Source: Bradyrhizobium sp. AZCC 1610 (lineage in GTDB: Bacteria; Pseudomonadota; Alphaproteobacteria; Rhizobiales; Xanthobacteraceae). From it: a stretch of 64,000 nt of DNA. Location: positions 5,861,001 to 5,925,000 of the forward strand of contig NZ_JAZHRR010000001.1 of NCBI RefSeq assembly GCF_036924515.1, read 5' to 3'. The position numbers and the translations under genes were made by a program. How positions within the stretch are numbered: position 1 is the stretch's first letter; the number at the start of each line of letters is the position of its first letter. Positions 15,918-26,590 of the stretch are shown here, in pieces. The notes under the pieces were generated by a model. That model had not been told where the DNA came from, made no database searches, and saw only the letters and a program-made list of their open reading frames with translations.

Positions 15918-17231
15918 ATGAACCGGGACAGATACGATCTTCCGCTGACCACCGCCTCGGACCGCGCCGCGGCGCATTACCGCGACGGCGTCGACTGCAT
16001 GCTATCGGCCTGGCACGGCGCCGAGGATGCTTTCGACAAGGCGATCGCGGAGGATCCCGGCTTTGCGCTGGCGCATATCAGCCGCGCGCGGCTGCATCAG
16101 CTCAACATGGAGGGCGGCGAGGCGCGCGCCATGGCGGCACAGGCCCGTGAACTGGCCGCCGGCGCGACGCCGCGTGAGAAAAGCCATGTCGAAATCATGG
16201 CCGCCGTGATCGAGAGCAAGCCGAAAGTCGCCGTGACCGGCGCCGAGGCGCATCTCGAAGAATATCCGCGCGACGCGCAGGTGCTGTCGATCCTGCTCGG
16301 CGCGTTCGGCCTCTACGCGTTCTCGGGCCGCCCCGACCACGATGCCGCCAAGCTCGCGATCTGCGAACGCCACGCACGGCATTATGGCGAGGACTGGTGG
16401 TTCGTCAGTTACCTCGGCTGGTCGCATACCGAGGCGGGTAATCTCCCCACCGGCCGGACATTGTCCGAACGCGCGATGGCGCTGCGTTCCGAAAACGCCA
16501 ACGCCGCGCATGGCCTCTCGCATGCGATGTTCGAGCAAGGCGACATCGCCGTGGGCCGCAAGTTTCTCGCGCAATGGATGCCCTCGCATGATCGCAAGAG
16601 CTTCCTGCATGGGCATCTTGCCTGGCACGTCGCGCTGACCAACCTTGACGAAGGCGATCTTGATGGTGCACTTGCGATCTACGAACAACATATCAAGCCC
16701 GCAGGCCGGCCCTATCCTCCGCTGAACATCTTCACCGACGGCGCCTCGCTGTTGTGGCGGTTGTCACTGGCCGGCCAAACCGGACTGGAGCCGCATTGGC
16801 GGGACGTTGCGGCCTATGGCGAGAAATATTTTCCGCAAGCCGGGGCGCACTTCGCCGACGTGCATTTTGCACTGGCCGCGGCAATGACAGGCGGCGATGC
16901 GCTGGACACGCGGCTGGCGCAACTGGAAGCGCGCGCGGCCGACGGCAAGCTGGCGCCGGGCAGTTGCGCGATCGACCTCTGTCGCGGCATCCGGGCGTTT
17001 GCCGCAGGCGACAATGACGGTGCGGTCCGCCTGCTCGAACCTGCGATTTCCGAACTGGCGCGGATCGGCGGCAGCCACGCCCAGCGCCAGTTATGGGAAG
17101 ACACGCTGATCGTCGCCCATATGCGCGCCGGTCACGGCGACAGGGCCGCCCGACGCATCTCGGCGCGGCTCGACCGCAGGCCTTCGGCGCGTGACGAGGC
17201 CTGGTCGCGGCAGGCGCAGCGAAAAAACTGA
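15918..17231 (+). CDS. TPR-repeat protein of unknown function
   Basis: A 437-residue soluble protein made of helical TPR-like repeats, for example GAEDAFDKAIAEDPGFALAH near the N-terminus and later LSHAMFEQGDIAVGRKFL. There is no signal peptide or membrane segment. The start at ATG 15918 was preferred because the 50 codons upstream look non-coding and overlap the promoter region of the divergent ATPase gene. I recall whole-length homologues in Bradyrhizobium without assigned function. It stands alone between divergent and convergent neighbours. Confidence 0.7.
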   Translation: MNRDRYDLPLTTASDRAAAHYRDGVDCMLSAWHGAEDAFDKAIAEDPGFALAHISRARLHQLNMEGGEARAMAAQARELAAGATPREKSHVEIMAAVIESKPKVAVTGAEAHLEEYPRDAQVLSILLGAFGLYAFSGRPDHDAAKLAICERHARHYGEDWWFVSYLGWSHTEAGNLPTGRTLSERAMALRSENANAAHGLSHAMFEQGDIAVGRKFLAQWMPSHDRKSFLHGHLAWHVALTNLDEGDLDGALAIYEQHIKPAGRPYPPLNIFTDGASLLWRLSLAGQTGLEPHWRDVAAYGEKYFPQAGAHFADVHFALAAAMTGGDALDTRLAQLEARAADGKLAPGSCAIDLCRGIRAFAAGDNDGAVRLLEPAISELARIGGSHAQRQLWEDTLIVAHMRAGHGDRAARRISARLDRRPSARDEAWSRQAQRKN

Positions 17232-17268
17232 AAGCAGCCCGGAAGAAGCAGCCGAAGCCTTCGTGAGA

Positions 17269-18303
17269 TCAGATACGGCGCTCGACAGCGAATACGTCTA
17301 TGGCCGCGGCCCGGCCCCGCAGGCGAACCTCCCCGAGCGCTTCGACGGCGAAGGACGGCTTGAGCTTCATGAGGCGCAACAGGTCGGCAGACACCAGCAA
17401 ATTCCGGCCGACCTCCTTGCAGTGCTCCTGCAGCCGCGCCGTCACGTTCACGGTATCGCCGAAATAGGCCAACTGCCGGCGTGAGCTGCCGCACTCGCTG
17501 ATCACCATCTGACCGGCATGCAGGCCAGCCCGGAAGCTCGGCACCATGCCGAACTCCTGGCGGTAAGAGTCCGCTCGTTCCGCGATGCTGTCGGCAATCG
17601 CGAAGAAGCAGTCGATGCAGCGTCCGCCCGAGATCCTGTCGTCGAGCGGCCACGTCACGATGACCTCATCGCCGACATAGGCGTGAACCTCGCCGCCATG
17701 CGCGACGATCGCGCCGTCGATGTCGAAGAAGAACCGGGTGAGCAGGCCCTGCACGCGCAATTCTCCCATCGACTCGGCGAGCGAGGTCGAGCCTGCCAGG
17801 TCGAGGAACATCAGCACGCGCGCCTCCCGCACCGGGCTTCGGTAGCGCCCGAGCGCTACATTGAAGAGCACGCGGCTGCCAACCAGCCGTGTCAGTTCGA
17901 AGGTTGACAGGACGAGCAGGGACGCGAAGAAGCTAAACGCAACAATCACGGGAAACTGTTCGATCAGCCATTTCGTCTCGATCCATTCCCAGTACAGCGT
18001 CACCTGCAAGACGAGCGCCGCACTCGCGACGACGATGGCCATGGTCGCGGAGCGCAGCGCCAGGTCCATCAGCAACGGCCATTTGCTGACCCACGCACTA
18101 CGTCGCGACGTGAAGTAGAGATGAACGCCCCAGGCAGCCAGCGTTATGCCCATCCCGTGCAAGCTGCTCCGGAGATAGTACGGCAGCGTCGCTTCGATCG
18201 GATCGTTCATGAAATAGCGATAGGCTATTCCTCCGAGCAAGCCGATAATGGCCAGGAGAACAGTCGGCCTGATCACGCGCCGCATGCCGGATTCATTGCT
18301 CAC
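17269..18303 (-). CDS. Membrane-bound class III adenylate/guanylate cyclase
   Basis: A 344-residue protein. The first 130 residues hold about four membrane segments ([16 protein letters not shown], then [19 protein letters not shown] and others). The cyclase domain follows, with metal-binding aspartates in [15 protein letters not shown] and [14 protein letters not shown], and the transition-state pair in [13 protein letters not shown] (Asn and Arg). It probably makes cAMP. GTG 18303 is used as the start because it overlaps the stop of the upstream glpD-like gene as GTGA; ATG 18285 is the alternative. The overlap suggests the cyclase is translated together with glycerol-3-phosphate dehydrogenase. 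Confidence 0.8.
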   Translation of the reverse strand: MSNESGMRRVIRPTVLLAIIGLLGGIAYRYFMNDPIEATLPYYLRSSLHGMGITLAAWGVHLYFTSRRSAWVSKWPLLMDLALRSATMAIVVASAALVLQVTLYWEWIETKWLIEQFPVIVAFSFFASLLVLSTFELTRLVGSRVLFNVALGRYRSPVREARVLMFLDLAGSTSLAESMGELRVQGLLTRFFFDIDGAIVAHGGEVHAYVGDEVIVTWPLDDRISGGRCIDCFFAIADSIAERADSYRQEFGMVPSFRAGLHAGQMVISECGSSRRQLAYFGDTVNVTARLQEHCKEVGRNLLVSADLLRLMKLKPSFAVEALGEVRLRGRAAAIDVFAVERRI

Positions 18304-19769
18304 CTTGACGCCACCATGAACGCCACCAGCGCCTCGCGATCCACCGGCGGCATGGTGAGGCCGAGCTTGGTGCGCCGCCACAGGATGTCGTCCGGAAATC
18401 GCGCCCATTCCTTTTGCATGAGATAGCGCACTTCGGCGCCCGTCAACTCCGGCCCAAAGGCCGGGCCGAGGTCGCCGCGCGCTTTGGCGTCGCCAAAGAT
18501 CGCCTTGACGTTCGAGCCATAGGCCGCGACCAGACGTTTCGCTTCTTCCTCGCCGAGAAACCGCCAGCGTTCGCGTACTTCGTCGACCTCGTTATCGAAG
18601 CGGTCCCACGCAAAATCGCCGCCGGGCAGCGGCGCCTTCGCGGTCCAGCGCGCCGACATCGGATAGAACGGCGTCAGCTTGGAGACCGCCCGTTCCGCGC
18701 GCAGCCGCGAGGTGGTGACGTCGCCGCCGAAAATCGTGAGCAGCGGCGCTTTGCCGCGTCCATAGTCGAGCGTCATCGCCCTGTCGCGCGGCGAAAGCCT
18801 GCTTGCGGGCTTCATCACCATGTTGGCGCCGGAAAGCGTGCGCACCACGTCGACCGTCTCGATCCGCTCGCGGAAATAGCGGTTCGCCGCATCGCAGAGA
18901 TAGGCGACGTCGTTCGCCGCCATCGCAACGATGGCGGGATCGCCCTTGAAGGCGTGGCTGGCGGTGCCGATCAGGGTAAAATCGCGCTCATAGGGACTTG
19001 CGAAAATCAGCCGTCCGTCGCTGTTCTGAAACACATAGATGTTGTCACTGTCGAACAGGCGGCGAACGACGATCTGGTCCATCTGTATGGCGGCAAGCTT
19101 TGGCGGCGGCACGCGCAACACCGTCTCGGCAACGGACGACGTCCAGGCGCCGGTAGCATTGGCGACCGCCCGTGCCGTGATCACCTGGCGAAAGCCGCGA
19201 TCTTTCGTCACCAGCCGCCACTCCCTGCCGCGTTCGGCCCGGGTGCAGCGTGCGCCGGTGCGAATCACCGCGCCGCGCGCCGCAGCATCGACGGCGGTGA
19301 GGATCACCAGCCGGGTATCGTCCACGACGCAGTCGGAGTACTCAAAGGCGGTGCCGAACGGCCGCTTCAACGCGTTGCCGACGGGATGATGGGTGACGTC
19401 GACGGTGGCCGAGGCCGGCAGACCGCTGCGCGAGGCCAGCCGGTCGTAGAGCAAGAGCCATGACCGCAACTGCCAGGCCGGGCGCTCGTCCGAATGCGCG
19501 GGGATGGCAAAGCGCATCGGGCGCACCAGATGCGGCGCGATCCTGAGCCAGACGTCGCGCTCGGCAAGCGCCGAACGAACGCGAAGGAAATGCCGGCGCT
19601 CAAGCCCAGCCAGATCGCCGTGGATCAGCCGCGGCGAGGCCGAGGAGGCGCCCCCGCCGAGATCGCCCTGCTCCAGCAGAATGACACGCAGGCCGCGTCC
19701 GGCGGCGTCGCGCGCGATGCTGACGCCGTTCAATCCGCCGCCAATGATCGCGAGATCGTAGTCCGCCAT
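18300..19769 (-). CDS. glpD: FAD-dependent glycerol-3-phosphate dehydrogenase
   Basis: A 489-residue membrane-associated flavoenzyme that oxidises sn-glycerol-3-phosphate to dihydroxyacetone phosphate and passes electrons to quinone. The N-terminal FAD site is [40 protein letters not shown] is the conserved second motif. [17 protein letters not shown] is followed by a C-terminal DAO_C-type helical domain. ATG 19769 is used; a TTG two codons upstream is less likely. It overlaps the adenylate cyclase gene downstream by 4 bases. No glpK or glycerol transporter gene is adjacent here. Confidence 0.88.
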   Translation of the reverse strand: MADYDLAIIGGGLNGVSIARDAAGRGLRVILLEQGDLGGGASSASPRLIHGDLAGLERRHFLRVRSALAERDVWLRIAPHLVRPMRFAIPAHSDERPAWQLRSWLLLYDRLASRSGLPASATVDVTHHPVGNALKRPFGTAFEYSDCVVDDTRLVILTAVDAAARGAVIRTGARCTRAERGREWRLVTKDRGFRQVITARAVANATGAWTSSVAETVLRVPPPKLAAIQMDQIVVRRLFDSDNIYVFQNSDGRLIFASPYERDFTLIGTASHAFKGDPAIVAMAANDVAYLCDAANRYFRERIETVDVVRTLSGANMVMKPASRLSPRDRAMTLDYGRGKAPLLTIFGGDVTTSRLRAERAVSKLTPFYPMSARWTAKAPLPGGDFAWDRFDNEVDEVRERWRFLGEEEAKRLVAAYGSNVKAIFGDAKARGDLGPAFGPELTGAEVRYLMQKEWARFPDDILWRRTKLGLTMPPVDREALVAFMVASR

Positions 19770-19879
19770 ACGCAAGGGTGACTTGTAGAGAAGCTGACTT
19801 CACTACACTAGGTCATGATGGCCAAAAGTGGATGCCGCGCCCGGAAATGAATCGAGTCCGGGCAAGGGCAGCCGCCGCT

Positions 19880-21406
19880 TTAGGCGGTTGCACCGATCGA
19901 TGCGAAAAAGCGCTCCGGTCCTTCCAGTTCCACCAGCTTCTTTTTTTCGATCAGCCAGAATCGGTTTCCTACCGTTCGCACGAAGTTACGATCGTGTGAA
20001 ACCAGCAGGCAGCTTGCCTGATGCTCCAGTAATTCGTCTTCCAGCGCTTCCTGCCCCTCGATATCCAGGTGGTTGGTCGGCTCATCGAGCAGATAGAAGT
20101 TTGGCTGGGCAAGCCGCAGCAGAAGCATGCCGAGACGCGCCTTCTGTCCGCCGGAAAGCCGGCCTATCGGACGGCTCTGCATCGCAACTGACAGGCCGGA
20201 ACTGGCGAGCAATGCGCGCGCACGCTGATCGCCGACCTCGAAACGGCTGACGATCATGTGCATCGGCGTGTCAGCATCGGAAAGATCGGCAAGATTCTGT
20301 TCACAATAGCCGAGAGCAAGCGACTGCGTAACCTTGATACCGGCCAGCATAGCTTCCGGGCTTTCGATCGCCTGACGCAGCATCGCCACGAACCGGGTCT
20401 TGCCTGCCCCGTTCGGCCCCAGCAGCACGATTCGGTCTTCCCTGCAGATGAACTGCTTGCCGGTCTTGAACAGCAACCTGCCGTCGGGGGTAGCGACGGC
20501 GGCATCGTCCAGCGCAATCAGAACCTTGGCATGCGTTCCGCGGTTGGCCAGCTTGATCGTTCCCGCAGATCGCTCCAGGTGAGCCGGCTTTGCCGCATCT
20601 TCCAGCTTCTCGGCTCGCTGCTTCAGTTGCTTCGTCTTCTGCAACAGAAGATCGCTGCCGGAATTGACGCCGATATTGTTGAGCTTTGCAGCGTGCTGAC
20701 GAAGCAGCTGGGCCGCCTTTACGTCGCGTTGGTAGCGCCGTTCATCCGATGCATCCGCCTCGCTGAGCGCGGCGCGGGCCCGCGTATACGGCAGCGAAAA
20801 TATTTGTGACCGCTCGGGTCGCAAAAATACCGTGCGGTTCGTGGTTGCGTCGAGAAAGGCGCGGTCATGGCTCGATATGATGGCCGGCATATCCCGTGGC
20901 AGCGCGTTCAGCCACGCTTCCAGCTGACAAATCCTGGCGAGGTCCAGGTGGTTGGTCGGCTCGTCGAGCAGCAACACATCGGCCTCGGCCACCACGATGC
21001 GGGCAAGCATGGCAAACCGCTGCCAGCCGCCGCTCAGTTGCTTCAGCGGCCTCTCCCGCAGCGCCCCTGGCACCTCCAGCGATTCCAGGGCAACATCGAC
21101 CCTCCAGCTTTCACTTGCCCGTCGTTCGACGGGAAGCATGTCGAGCACTGCCGCATAGAACGGAGTATCCGCGAGCGCGGACGGTACATCTTGCTCGACA
21201 TAGCCGATGGTCAGCCCTCGCGATCTGGTGATCTCGCCATCGCTCGGCTCAGCCATGCCTGCAATGCAGCGCAGTAACGTGGACTTGCCGCGTCCATTGG
21301 CTGCGACGAGCCCGATGCGGTCACCAGCATTGATGGAAAGGTCCAGCCGGGAAAACAGCGGAGCGCTCAGCGTCACGCCAAGATTGCGAATATTGATAAG
21401 GGTCAT
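19880..21406 (-). CDS. ABC-F family ATPase
   Basis: A 508-residue soluble protein with two ABC domains and no membrane segment. Domain 1 has Walker A AANGRGKST and signature LSGGWQRFAML with LLLDEPTNHLD. A charged linker follows, about residues 225-310 (QKTKQLKQRAEKLEDAAK). Domain 2 has GPNGAGKT, LSGGQKARLGML and LLDEPTNHLD. ABC-F proteins act on ribosomes in translation quality control or protect against ribosome-targeting antibiotics; the sequence does not show which. The start at ATG 21406 is the family's usual position. A 384-base leader region lies upstream. Confidence 0.87.
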   Translation of the reverse strand: MTLINIRNLGVTLSAPLFSRLDLSINAGDRIGLVAANGRGKSTLLRCIAGMAEPSDGEITRSRGLTIGYVEQDVPSALADTPFYAAVLDMLPVERRASESWRVDVALESLEVPGALRERPLKQLSGGWQRFAMLARIVVAEADVLLLDEPTNHLDLARICQLEAWLNALPRDMPAIISSHDRAFLDATTNRTVFLRPERSQIFSLPYTRARAALSEADASDERRYQRDVKAAQLLRQHAAKLNNIGVNSGSDLLLQKTKQLKQRAEKLEDAAKPAHLERSAGTIKLANRGTHAKVLIALDDAAVATPDGRLLFKTGKQFICREDRIVLLGPNGAGKTRFVAMLRQAIESPEAMLAGIKVTQSLALGYCEQNLADLSDADTPMHMIVSRFEVGDQRARALLASSGLSVAMQSRPIGRLSGGQKARLGMLLLRLAQPNFYLLDEPTNHLDIEGQEALEDELLEHQASCLLVSHDRNFVRTVGNRFWLIEKKKLVELEGPERFFASIGATA

Positions 21407-21790
21407 GATCGTTCCCTGGTCTTGCCGCCAACACGACGTCCGGGGCATGCAGCCATCATCGGATGTTCGTGCTGGAGCGCGGCGAGCTACTGAAATGCGG
21501 GCGCGAACGATCAGACGTTCGAAGCCGCATTGCCACGGGAGCAGACCAGGAAGAGATTTGCGAAAGAGTCTCTGGTCAGCCCTGCAAACGGATTTGCAGG
21601 GCGTTGACAGGGCCACGCTGGCGATAGTGCCGGAAAAATGTCGTCACCGCGCAGCCCTCCCTATCTCGATCAGGTATCGTGCAAAAATAGCCGGGCCTTC
21701 AAGGGAAGGCAAGCCAGGGTCTCGTCGAAATCAAATCGCATGCAATCGCATCTCTGGGCGCCCGATGCACCGCGGCGCGATTTCGCGCAA
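21407..21790 (-). promoter_or_regulatory. Leader region of the ABC-F gene with two hairpins
   Basis: No gene is seen in these 384 bases. A perfect 10-base stem with a CGGA loop lies at 21579-21602 (GCCCTGCAAA/TTTGCAGGGC). Next to it, 21544-21578 can pair at its ends (GACCAG/CTGGTC). On the minus strand both would be in the leader of the ABC-F mRNA, if transcription starts upstream. Resistance-type ABC-F genes are often attenuated, but no leader peptide or U-rich terminator is evident. Confidence 0.4.
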
Positions 21791-24496
21791 TCAGGCGCTG
21801 GCGAGCTTGCGCGCGGTTTCGACGTTGTTTGCGGCGCTGCGGCCGACCAGCGCGTCGTAGTGCCCGATCGGCTGGGGCTTGCCGAGGAAATAGCCCTGCA
21901 CCGCGTCGCAGCCCTCGTCCGCGAGGAAGCTGAGCTGCTCCTGGGTCTCGACGCCTTCGGCAACGATCGACATTTCGAGGCCGTGGCCGAGGTCGATGAC
22001 GGCGCGCACGATCGCCGCCGATTGCGGGTTGCGCCCGAGATTCATGACAAAGGCGCGATCGATCTTGATCTTGTCGAACGGGAACGCCTGCAGATAGCTC
22101 AGCGACGAGTAGCCGGAACCGAAATCGTCCATCGAGATGCGGACGCCGAGCGCTTTCAGCCGCCGCAGCAGCGCAAGGCCGCGGTCGAAATCCTCGATCA
22201 GCACGCCTTCGGTGATTTCGAGCTCGAGCCGGCCGGGCGCCAGGCCGGTTTCGAGCAGGATCGAATGCACCAGGCTGACCACGTCGCCACGCATGAACTG
22301 CGCCGGCGACAGGTTGACGGCGATCTGCATCGGCACCGGCCAGGAGGCGGCCTCGCGGCAGGCTTCGCGCAGGATCCAGACGCCCATTTCGACGATCAGA
22401 CCGCTTTCTTCCGCCAGCGGGATGAACTCGCCCGGCGACACGAAGCCGCGCACCGGATGCATCCAGCGCGCCAGCGCCTCGAAGCCGATGATCTTGCTGG
22501 CGGCGACCGTTGCGCCCGACGCGGCCTGCGGCTGATAGTGCAACGACAATTCGCCGTTCCGGATCGCCATCGAGAGGTCCTGGTGCAGCACGCGGCGGTC
22601 GCGGATCTGCTGGTCCATCTCGGGCGCGAAAATGCTGATCGAGCCGCGCGACTTCGCCTTGGCGCGGAACAGCGCCGCGCCGGAATTGGCAAGCAGCGAA
22701 GCGGCATCCGAGCCGTGATGTGGAAATACCGAGATGCCGGTCGTGACCCCGGTGCGCACCGATTTGCCGTCGATCACGAATTCGTCCGACAGGGTTTGCG
22801 CGAGTTTTTCGGCGAGCGCCTTGCCGGCCTCAGGCTGCTTGCCGTCGATGATCAGGCCGAACTCGTCGCCGGAGAGCCGGGCCACCACACCGCCACGGGC
22901 GGAAGCCTGGATGCGGCCGGCCACCTCGATCAGGAGCTTGTCGCCCATCGCATGGCCGAACACGTCGTTGATTTCCTTCAGGCCATCGAGGTCGACGCAC
23001 AGCACCGCGAATTCCTCGTCGGTGCCGGCGCAGGCCTCGATCATCTGCGCCAGCGCCTGCAGGAAGGCGGCGCGGTTCGGCAGATCGGTCAGGCCGTCAT
23101 GATAGGCCATGTGCGCCATCCGCGACTCGGTCTGGCGGCGGTCGGTGACGTCCTCGTGGGTCTTGATCAGATATTGCGGCTCGCCGGCCTCGTCGAGAAC
23201 CGTCATGCGGCGCGTCAGGAACAGCCGCAGCCCGTCCTTGGTGGAGATCGGGTGCTCTTCGGTAAGCAGGCCGCGCTTCTTGATCGCGGCCTCGTCGCGC
23301 GCGATGATCAGCTTGGCTTCGCGCGGATTGAAGATGTCGGAGGCCGTTAGACCGGTGGCATCCTCGCGGCGGCGATTGAGAATGGTCTCGGCGCTGCGGT
23401 TGGCGAGCAGATACCGCCCGTCGCTGACGCGCTCCACGATCAGCGACACCGGGATGTTGTCGACCACCAGTTCGAGGAACTTCTTGGTGTTTTCGAGCTC
23501 GCGCGACAGCGACCGCCGATCGGTGACGTCGTCGAACAGCGCGATCAGGAATTCAGGCTTGTTGTTCTCGTTGCGCGCTACCACGCGATTCGAGGAGAGA
23601 ACGCGCTTGTCGTCGCCCCGTTCGACGACGTATTCGCCGCGGTGATAGCCTTCCGGCGCGCTCAGCGCCGCCTGGTCTGCCATCTCAATGCTCTTCGCGG
23701 TTTCGGGCCGGAAGATTTCGTCGGCGCGCTTGCCGATGATGTGATCGCGGGAGAAGCGCGAGAAGCGCTCGAACGCGCGGTTGGCGAAGATATAGCGACC
23801 GTCATCGATGTTCTTGGCGGCGACGCAGACTGGAACGTTGTCGAGTACCGATTCCAGAAATTTGGTGGTCGATGCCAGTTTGCGCGACAGCTGGCGCTGC
23901 TCCGTGCAATCCTCATGCGTTCCGATCGTCCCGCCATTGGGCAGGCGGAAGATCTTCGAAAGCACCGATCGCCCGCCCGGCAGTTCGGCGACGACGCCTT
24001 CCGGGCGGCGGGCAAGCTTGCTGAATTCCTCGACGGTGAGATTGAGCAGGCCCCGTGCGCGGCGCAGTTCGAGCAGTTCGCGGCCGGTCATGGAGCTCGA
24101 AATCTCGGCGCGGCTGAGCCCGTACATTTCGAGAAAGCGGTCGTTGCAGAAGACCACGCGGTTTTGCGCGTTGGTCATCATCACGCCCTGGTTGAGCGTG
24201 TTGAGCGCCGAGCTGATGAATGCGCTGCGCTGCAATTGTGCGCGCTTGGCCCCGCGCAACGCAGTCAGTATCCAGATCCCGATCGCAACCAGGAAGGAAA
24301 CGACGGCGATCCCCCCGAGCAGCAGCTCCCACACAAGATTGGGATCGAGTTCGCCGATATAGCTCGCCGGAGCAAAGCCCGCGGAAGGCGCGGCAGCCCA
24401 CGCAGGTCCGCACGGCGCAGCAACGGCGACCAGACAGACGAGGGCCTGCGCCGGAATCGAATTTTTCCGTCCTGCCTGCCGGTTCCTGTCAGCCAT
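21791..24496 (-). CDS. Membrane PAS-GGDEF-EAL c-di-GMP signalling protein
   Basis: A 901-residue protein. Two N-terminal hydrophobic segments (about 17-35 and 55-76) are followed by three PAS domains (about 85-195, 205-320 and 330-445). A GGDEF domain has RLSGDEFGL and an EAL domain has FEALARW, ITEGVLIEDF and DDFGSGYSSL. GGDEF domains make c-di-GMP and EAL domains degrade it. The cyclase signature is SGDEF rather than GGDEF and there is no RxxD inhibitory site before it. The EAL catalytic residues appear present, so a net phosphodiesterase role is likely. It is monocistronic. Confidence 0.88.
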   Translation of the reverse strand: MADRNRQAGRKNSIPAQALVCLVAVAAPCGPAWAAAPSAGFAPASYIGELDPNLVWELLLGGIAVVSFLVAIGIWILTALRGAKRAQLQRSAFISSALNTLNQGVMMTNAQNRVVFCNDRFLEMYGLSRAEISSSMTGRELLELRRARGLLNLTVEEFSKLARRPEGVVAELPGGRSVLSKIFRLPNGGTIGTHEDCTEQRQLSRKLASTTKFLESVLDNVPVCVAAKNIDDGRYIFANRAFERFSRFSRDHIIGKRADEIFRPETAKSIEMADQAALSAPEGYHRGEYVVERGDDKRVLSSNRVVARNENNKPEFLIALFDDVTDRRSLSRELENTKKFLELVVDNIPVSLIVERVSDGRYLLANRSAETILNRRREDATGLTASDIFNPREAKLIIARDEAAIKKRGLLTEEHPISTKDGLRLFLTRRMTVLDEAGEPQYLIKTHEDVTDRRQTESRMAHMAYHDGLTDLPNRAAFLQALAQMIEACAGTDEEFAVLCVDLDGLKEINDVFGHAMGDKLLIEVAGRIQASARGGVVARLSGDEFGLIIDGKQPEAGKALAEKLAQTLSDEFVIDGKSVRTGVTTGISVFPHHGSDAASLLANSGAALFRAKAKSRGSISIFAPEMDQQIRDRRVLHQDLSMAIRNGELSLHYQPQAASGATVAASKIIGFEALARWMHPVRGFVSPGEFIPLAEESGLIVEMGVWILREACREAASWPVPMQIAVNLSPAQFMRGDVVSLVHSILLETGLAPGRLELEITEGVLIEDFDRGLALLRRLKALGVRISMDDFGSGYSSLSYLQAFPFDKIKIDRAFVMNLGRNPQSAAIVRAVIDLGHGLEMSIVAEGVETQEQLSFLADEGCDAVQGYFLGKPQPIGHYDALVGRSAANNVETARKLASA

Positions 24497-24754
24497 TACC
24501 CACCCGAGGTTTGCGGGCGGAGTGTCTGGCTTGACGGGTTTGGATCGGGTAAATGACTACCCGCACAATTCTAAAATATGACCCAAATTACGGCAATTGG
24601 CCTGACATGATTAATGCTTCACTAATGGGACTGCGCTCGCGGCGTATTTCGAGGCAAACCAACGGGTTGTTTGACTGCTCCGGCGGACGAAACGATGATT
24701 GCCGAGCGTGGCGGGCGCCGATTTCCACGCCAGAATGCCGGGCCCGAAGCTGAC

Positions 24755-25858
24755 ATGGACAAGGTCGATTGCGTCGTCGTCGGAGCGGGGGTGATCGGGC
24801 TCGCGATCGCACGGCAGCTGGCCCAGGCGGGCCGCGAAGTGATCGTGATCGAGGCCGCTGAGGGCATCGGCACCATCACCTCCTCCCGCAACAGCGAGGT
24901 GATCCACGCCGGCATCTATTACCGCGCCGGCAGCCTGATGGCGCAGATGTGCGTGAGCGGCAAGCGAGCGCTGTACCAGTATTGCCGCGAGCACGGCATT
25001 CCCCATCGCAATTGCGGCAAGCTGATCGTGGCGACGACACCAAGCGAAACCGAAAAACTGCAGTCGATCCGGGCGCATGCCGAAGCCAATGGCGTCGACG
25101 ATCTGCAGTTGCTGACGGGCGAGGCGGCGCGGGCGCTGGAGCCGGCGCTCAACTGCGATGCGGCCCTGCTCTCGCCGTCCACCGGCATCATCGACAGCCA
25201 CGCCTACATGCTGGCGCTGCGGGGCGATGCGGAGGAAGCCGGCGCAGCTTACGCATTCCACACGCCGCTGTTGCGCGCCCGGGCCGATGGCGGCCGGATC
25301 GAAATCGAAGCCGGCGGCGACGCGCCGATGACGCTTGCATGCACTCTGCTCGTTAACGCGGCGGGCTTAAGCGCACCCGCAGTGGCGCGCAGCATCGAAG
25401 GCATGCCGGTCGGGATGATCCCCTGCGCCTATCTGGCCAAAGGCAATTATTTCAGCTGCAGCGCGCGGGCTCCGTTTTCACACCTGATCTATCCCGTGCC
25501 GGAGCCCGGCGGGTTGGGCGTGCACCTGACGCTGGACATGGCGGGACAGGCTCGTTTCGGCCCCGACGTCGAATGGGTCGAGAGCATCGACTATGCGGTG
25601 GATCCTGTCCGCGCCGAGCGTTTCTATCCCGCGATCCGGCGCTACTGGCCGACGCTGCCGGACGGCGCGCTGATGCCGAGCTATTCCGGAATCCGGCCGA
25701 AAATCGTGCCGCCGGCCGTCGCTACCCAAGATTTTCTGATCCAGGGTCCAGCTGATCACGGCGTCGCTGGGCTGATCAATCTGTTCGGTATCGAATCGCC
25801 GGGACTGACGTCGTCGCTCGCGATCGCCGATCATGTCGGCACGCTGGCAGAGCTCTGA
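24755..25858 (+). CDS. FAD-dependent oxidoreductase, L-2-hydroxyglutarate oxidase-like
   Basis: A 367-residue flavoprotein with the FAD motif [19 protein letters not shown] and the [14 protein letters not shown] stretch characteristic of the LhgO/YgaF group. [10 protein letters not shown] and [16 protein letters not shown] near the C-terminus also fit this group. These enzymes oxidise L-2-hydroxyglutarate to 2-oxoglutarate. ATG 24755 was chosen because the 28 codons upstream are not conserved-looking and the FAD motif should start near residue 5. Transcribed divergently from the GGDEF-EAL gene. A related DAO-family oxidase cannot be excluded. Confidence 0.78.
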   Translation: MDKVDCVVVGAGVIGLAIARQLAQAGREVIVIEAAEGIGTITSSRNSEVIHAGIYYRAGSLMAQMCVSGKRALYQYCREHGIPHRNCGKLIVATTPSETEKLQSIRAHAEANGVDDLQLLTGEAARALEPALNCDAALLSPSTGIIDSHAYMLALRGDAEEAGAAYAFHTPLLRARADGGRIEIEAGGDAPMTLACTLLVNAAGLSAPAVARSIEGMPVGMIPCAYLAKGNYFSCSARAPFSHLIYPVPEPGGLGVHLTLDMAGQARFGPDVEWVESIDYAVDPVRAERFYPAIRRYWPTLPDGALMPSYSGIRPKIVPPAVATQDFLIQGPADHGVAGLINLFGIESPGLTSSLAIADHVGTLAEL

Positions 25859-25959
25859 CGATGGCCGCAGCGTGCGATGGCCGCAGCGTTTCCTGCGGAC
25901 GGATGAGCGCATCGGCGCCCATCCGGTCGCGTGGGGATTTCGATACTCTGCTGGACTGG

Positions 25960-26145
25960 TTAGTGGAGGGTTTCTTCGGCGGTATGCTTCAACCGCTCGA
26001 TCTGATCCTTGACCATCAACTTGCGGCGCTTCAACTCGACAATTTGCAGGTCGTCTGTGGAAAGGTGCACGAGCGCTTCGTGCAATTCATTCTCGAGAAT
26101 CTTGTGTTTACGTTCAAGTTCAACAAGATGCGCCTGTAGTGCCAT
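25960..26145 (-). CDS. DUF465/YdcH-like small coiled-coil protein
   Basis: A 61-residue protein that is almost entirely one or two charged helices (HLVELERKHKILENELHEAL, then IVELKRRKLMVKDQIERL), with the KRRKLxxKDxIxxL ending typical of DUF465. GAGGAG lies 6 bases upstream of ATG 26145. The biological role of the family is not established. A second member is encoded divergently at 26384. Confidence 0.8.
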   Translation of the reverse strand: MALQAHLVELERKHKILENELHEALVHLSTDDLQIVELKRRKLMVKDQIERLKHTAEETLH

Positions 26146-26383
26146 ACGAAATCTCCTCGGTGGGTGAACCTCAGATTCGATCCGGACGCGGGAGTGTACA
26201 CCAGACGACGAATCTGTCGATGGGTATCCAGAATCGCGTTTCTCATATTTTCGGATTTATCTGTAATCAATCGTGAGTATGGGAACCCGGTCAGCTTGCG
26301 GACCGGCCTCGCAGGGACGATATTCACTGTCAGCCTAGGACAATCCGTTCACAACCTCATCGCGCTTTCAGCTAACGTACACC

Positions 26384-26590
26384 ATGACCGACGATGATGA
26401 GCGCGAGCTTGAGAACGAGCTCGCCCGCCTGCAGCAGGAGCATCGCGACCTCGATGCGGCGATCGACGCGCTGCATCAGTCGCCGGCGCCGGACCTGCTG
26501 CGGCTGCAGCGGCTGAAGAAACGCAAATTGCAATTGCGCGACCGCATCGCCTTCATCGAAGACCAGATCACGCCTGACATCATCGCCTGA
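26384..26590 (+). CDS. DUF465/YdcH-like small coiled-coil protein, second copy
   Basis: A 68-residue protein with the same layout as the divergent gene at 25960: acidic start (DDDERELENELARLQQEH), then a helix ending KKRKLQLRDRIAFIEDQI. The two are paralogues separated by a 238-base divergent promoter region, and could pair as a coiled coil. Function unknown. Confidence 0.75.
   Translation: MTDDDERELENELARLQQEHRDLDAAIDALHQSPAPDLLRLQRLKKRKLQLRDRIAFIEDQITPDIIA

Noticed and set aside
21638..23350. 570-codon open frame antisense to the GGDEF-EAL gene
   Set aside because: Composition typical of a shadow frame and no start signal.
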